NCBI GenBank assembly: GCA_903850725.1
Contig: CAINMG010000153.1
Span: forward strand, 1-5,074
Length of the DNA stretch: 5,074 nucleotides
Reading direction: 5' to 3'
Origin: Candidatus Staskawiczbacteria bacterium
GTDB lineage: Bacteria; Patescibacteriota; Minisyncoccia; Minisyncoccales; Staskawiczbacteraceae
The notes beneath the pieces were generated by a model that saw only the letters and a program-made list of their open reading frames with translations, did no database searches and was not told where the DNA came from. Numbering within the stretch: position 1 is the stretch's first letter; every line of letters begins with the position of its first letter. Position numbers and translations under genes: made by a program. This document shows, piece by piece, positions 4,270 to 5,074 of the stretch.

Positions 4270-5073
4270 TTATCTACTCCCCATCTGCGCTTGAAGCATC
4301 AAAATTAACTGCTGTATCAATTCTGCAATTTTGCTTTTGATCTGAATTATTAATTGTTCTTTAGTTGGAGGTTGTGTTGGTTGTTGTTGTGCTTGAGCTA
4401 TTATTCTAGCTAATTGCATGGCATTGCCTCCAGCGCAAGTGGAGGTGATTTGGTCGGTGGAGATTGTGCTTGTTTGTGTTGATTCTGCGTTCCTGTGTTT
4501 AACTGTGTAAGAGTAAGTTGTTCCACAAGCTAAAGCTGTGTCTTGCCAGGTGTTTGTTTGAATCCAGCCCGAGTTGTTACCGCTTGAACTTTCAAAGTAA
4601 TAACCTGATTGACCCGTGGTGTCGTTGGTGAATCTGTCTGTAGTAAGAGTTATGGCGTTGTTGGAGTTTGTGGTGGCTTGGAGGTTGGTGGGAGTTTCTG
4701 GGATTGTGTAGATTGATGCTGTTTGTGATGCTTGGCTTTCGCCGTTACTATTGTAAGCTTTTATGTATCTACCTGTGTATTGGGTGTTTGGAGTGAGGCC
4801 TGTTTCGTCAATGTATGAGAGATCTGCTGTGGCATTGGTGGAAATTAGGTTGTTGGAATTGTCGTAGAGTTTGAATCCTGTTTCTGTGCTAGCTGTGTCT
4901 GTGAAGTTCCAACGGATTGAGGTGGAAGAGAGAGCTTGGGGAGTGGTAATTGTAGGCGGAGGAAAATGTTGAAGACAGCGAACCGAAAAGCTGAAAGCCT
5001 TACTATAAAAAACCCGAAGAACATCAGGATATTCAAAATACAGACGACGAAGTCCAGCGGAAGAAGACGACTG
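4270..5073 (-). CDS. Secreted FN3-repeat protein with Fib_succ_major-like end, 5' truncated by window
   Basis: An open frame runs from the right edge to the TAA at 4272-4270, giving 267 residues without a start; the beginning is outside the window. Residues 1-35 (ending FSFSVRCLQ) match the end of the Fib_succ_major (FISUMP) domain, which typically closes with GFSVRCL. Two fibronectin III-like domains follow, about 38-122 (SIRWNFTD, GLTPNTQYTGRYIKAYNSNGE) and 124-213 (IPETPTNLQATTNSNNAITL, CGTTYSYTVKHRN). Cys183 and Cys213 may form a disulfide. A Gln/Pro linker (QAQQQPTQPP, 227-236) leads into a C-terminal amphipathic helix (IKSKIAELIQQLILMLQAQM). The composition is rich in Thr, Ser, Asn and Gln, as expected for an exported surface protein. 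The plus strand here is markedly G/T-rich. Function is probably adhesion or another surface role, by analogy only. Confidence 0.85.
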   Translation of the reverse strand, partial: QSSSSAGLRRLYFEYPDVLRVFYSKAFSFSVRCLQHFPPPTITTPQALSSTSIRWNFTDTASTETGFKLYDNSNNLISTNATADLSYIDETGLTPNTQYTGRYIKAYNSNGESQASQTASIYTIPETPTNLQATTNSNNAITLTTDRFTNDTTGQSGYYFESSSGNNSGWIQTNTWQDTALACGTTYSYTVKHRNAESTQTSTISTDQITSTCAGGNAMQLARIIAQAQQQPTQPPTKEQLIIQIKSKIAELIQQLILMLQAQMGSR

Positions 5074-5074
5074 A

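Noticed and set aside
4845..5036. Minus-strand 63-codon open frame
   Set aside because: It is out of frame within the FN3 protein gene, whose reading frame is open over the whole region and has recognisable domains.
5043..5049. GACGACG near the right edge as a third palindrome core
   Set aside because: It lies in the coding sequence of the FN3 protein, without flanking TTCCT/AGGAA arms or symmetry.

Overview
The window looks like a piece of a small, A+T-rich, compact bacterial genome, most probably from the Patescibacteria (Candidate Phyla Radiation). The clues are a short EF-Ts, a tRNA without an encoded CCA end, a PaaX/Cas2-like regulator, and a secreted protein whose Fib_succ_major-like end (FSVRCL) runs into fibronectin III-like domains. 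This placement is inference from gene content, not from a search. Every gene I can support lies on the minus strand, so the window reads from its right end (5074) to its left end (1).

Right part (about 5074 to 2931): this is the accessory half. It starts with the 3' portion of a secreted FN3-like protein gene that runs off the window edge. Next is a 193-aa protein with an N-terminal winged helix and a C-terminal Cas2/PaaX-type ferredoxin-like domain. Two related near-perfect palindromes, 36 and 40 bp long, flank this gene. One lies in its 5' leader and overlaps its Shine-Dalgarno sequence; the other lies just after its stop. The palindromes share the central sequence GACGACCGTCATATTT but differ by compensatory changes in the arms. 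A 141-aa unrecognised zinc-ribbon protein with its own promoter, strong ribosome binding site and terminator follows. This regulator plus paired palindromes is the most interesting signal in the window.

Middle and left part (about 2904 to 1): this is a housekeeping translation cluster. It runs from an extended -10 promoter through rpmE (bL31), rpsB (uS2), tsf (EF-Ts), a small unknown membrane protein and tRNA-Thr(UGU), and ends at a rho-independent terminator. A 68-bp inverted structure built from four plus four heptads (CGTTTAG type and CCCTAGA type) fills the tsf/104-aa gap. The terminator stem after the tRNA doubles as the -35 region of a promoter. Its perfect TATAAT lies 6 nt before the ATG of a six-helix membrane protein gene, which predicts a leaderless mRNA. 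A further gene starts 2 nt after that one and leaves the window.

The ribosomal protein, tsf and left-end genes show no Shine-Dalgarno sequence. The two accessory genes (193 and 141 aa) do. No CRISPR array, rRNA, insertion sequence transposase or gene-free stretch over 300 bases was seen; the longest gene-free gap is about 160 bases.
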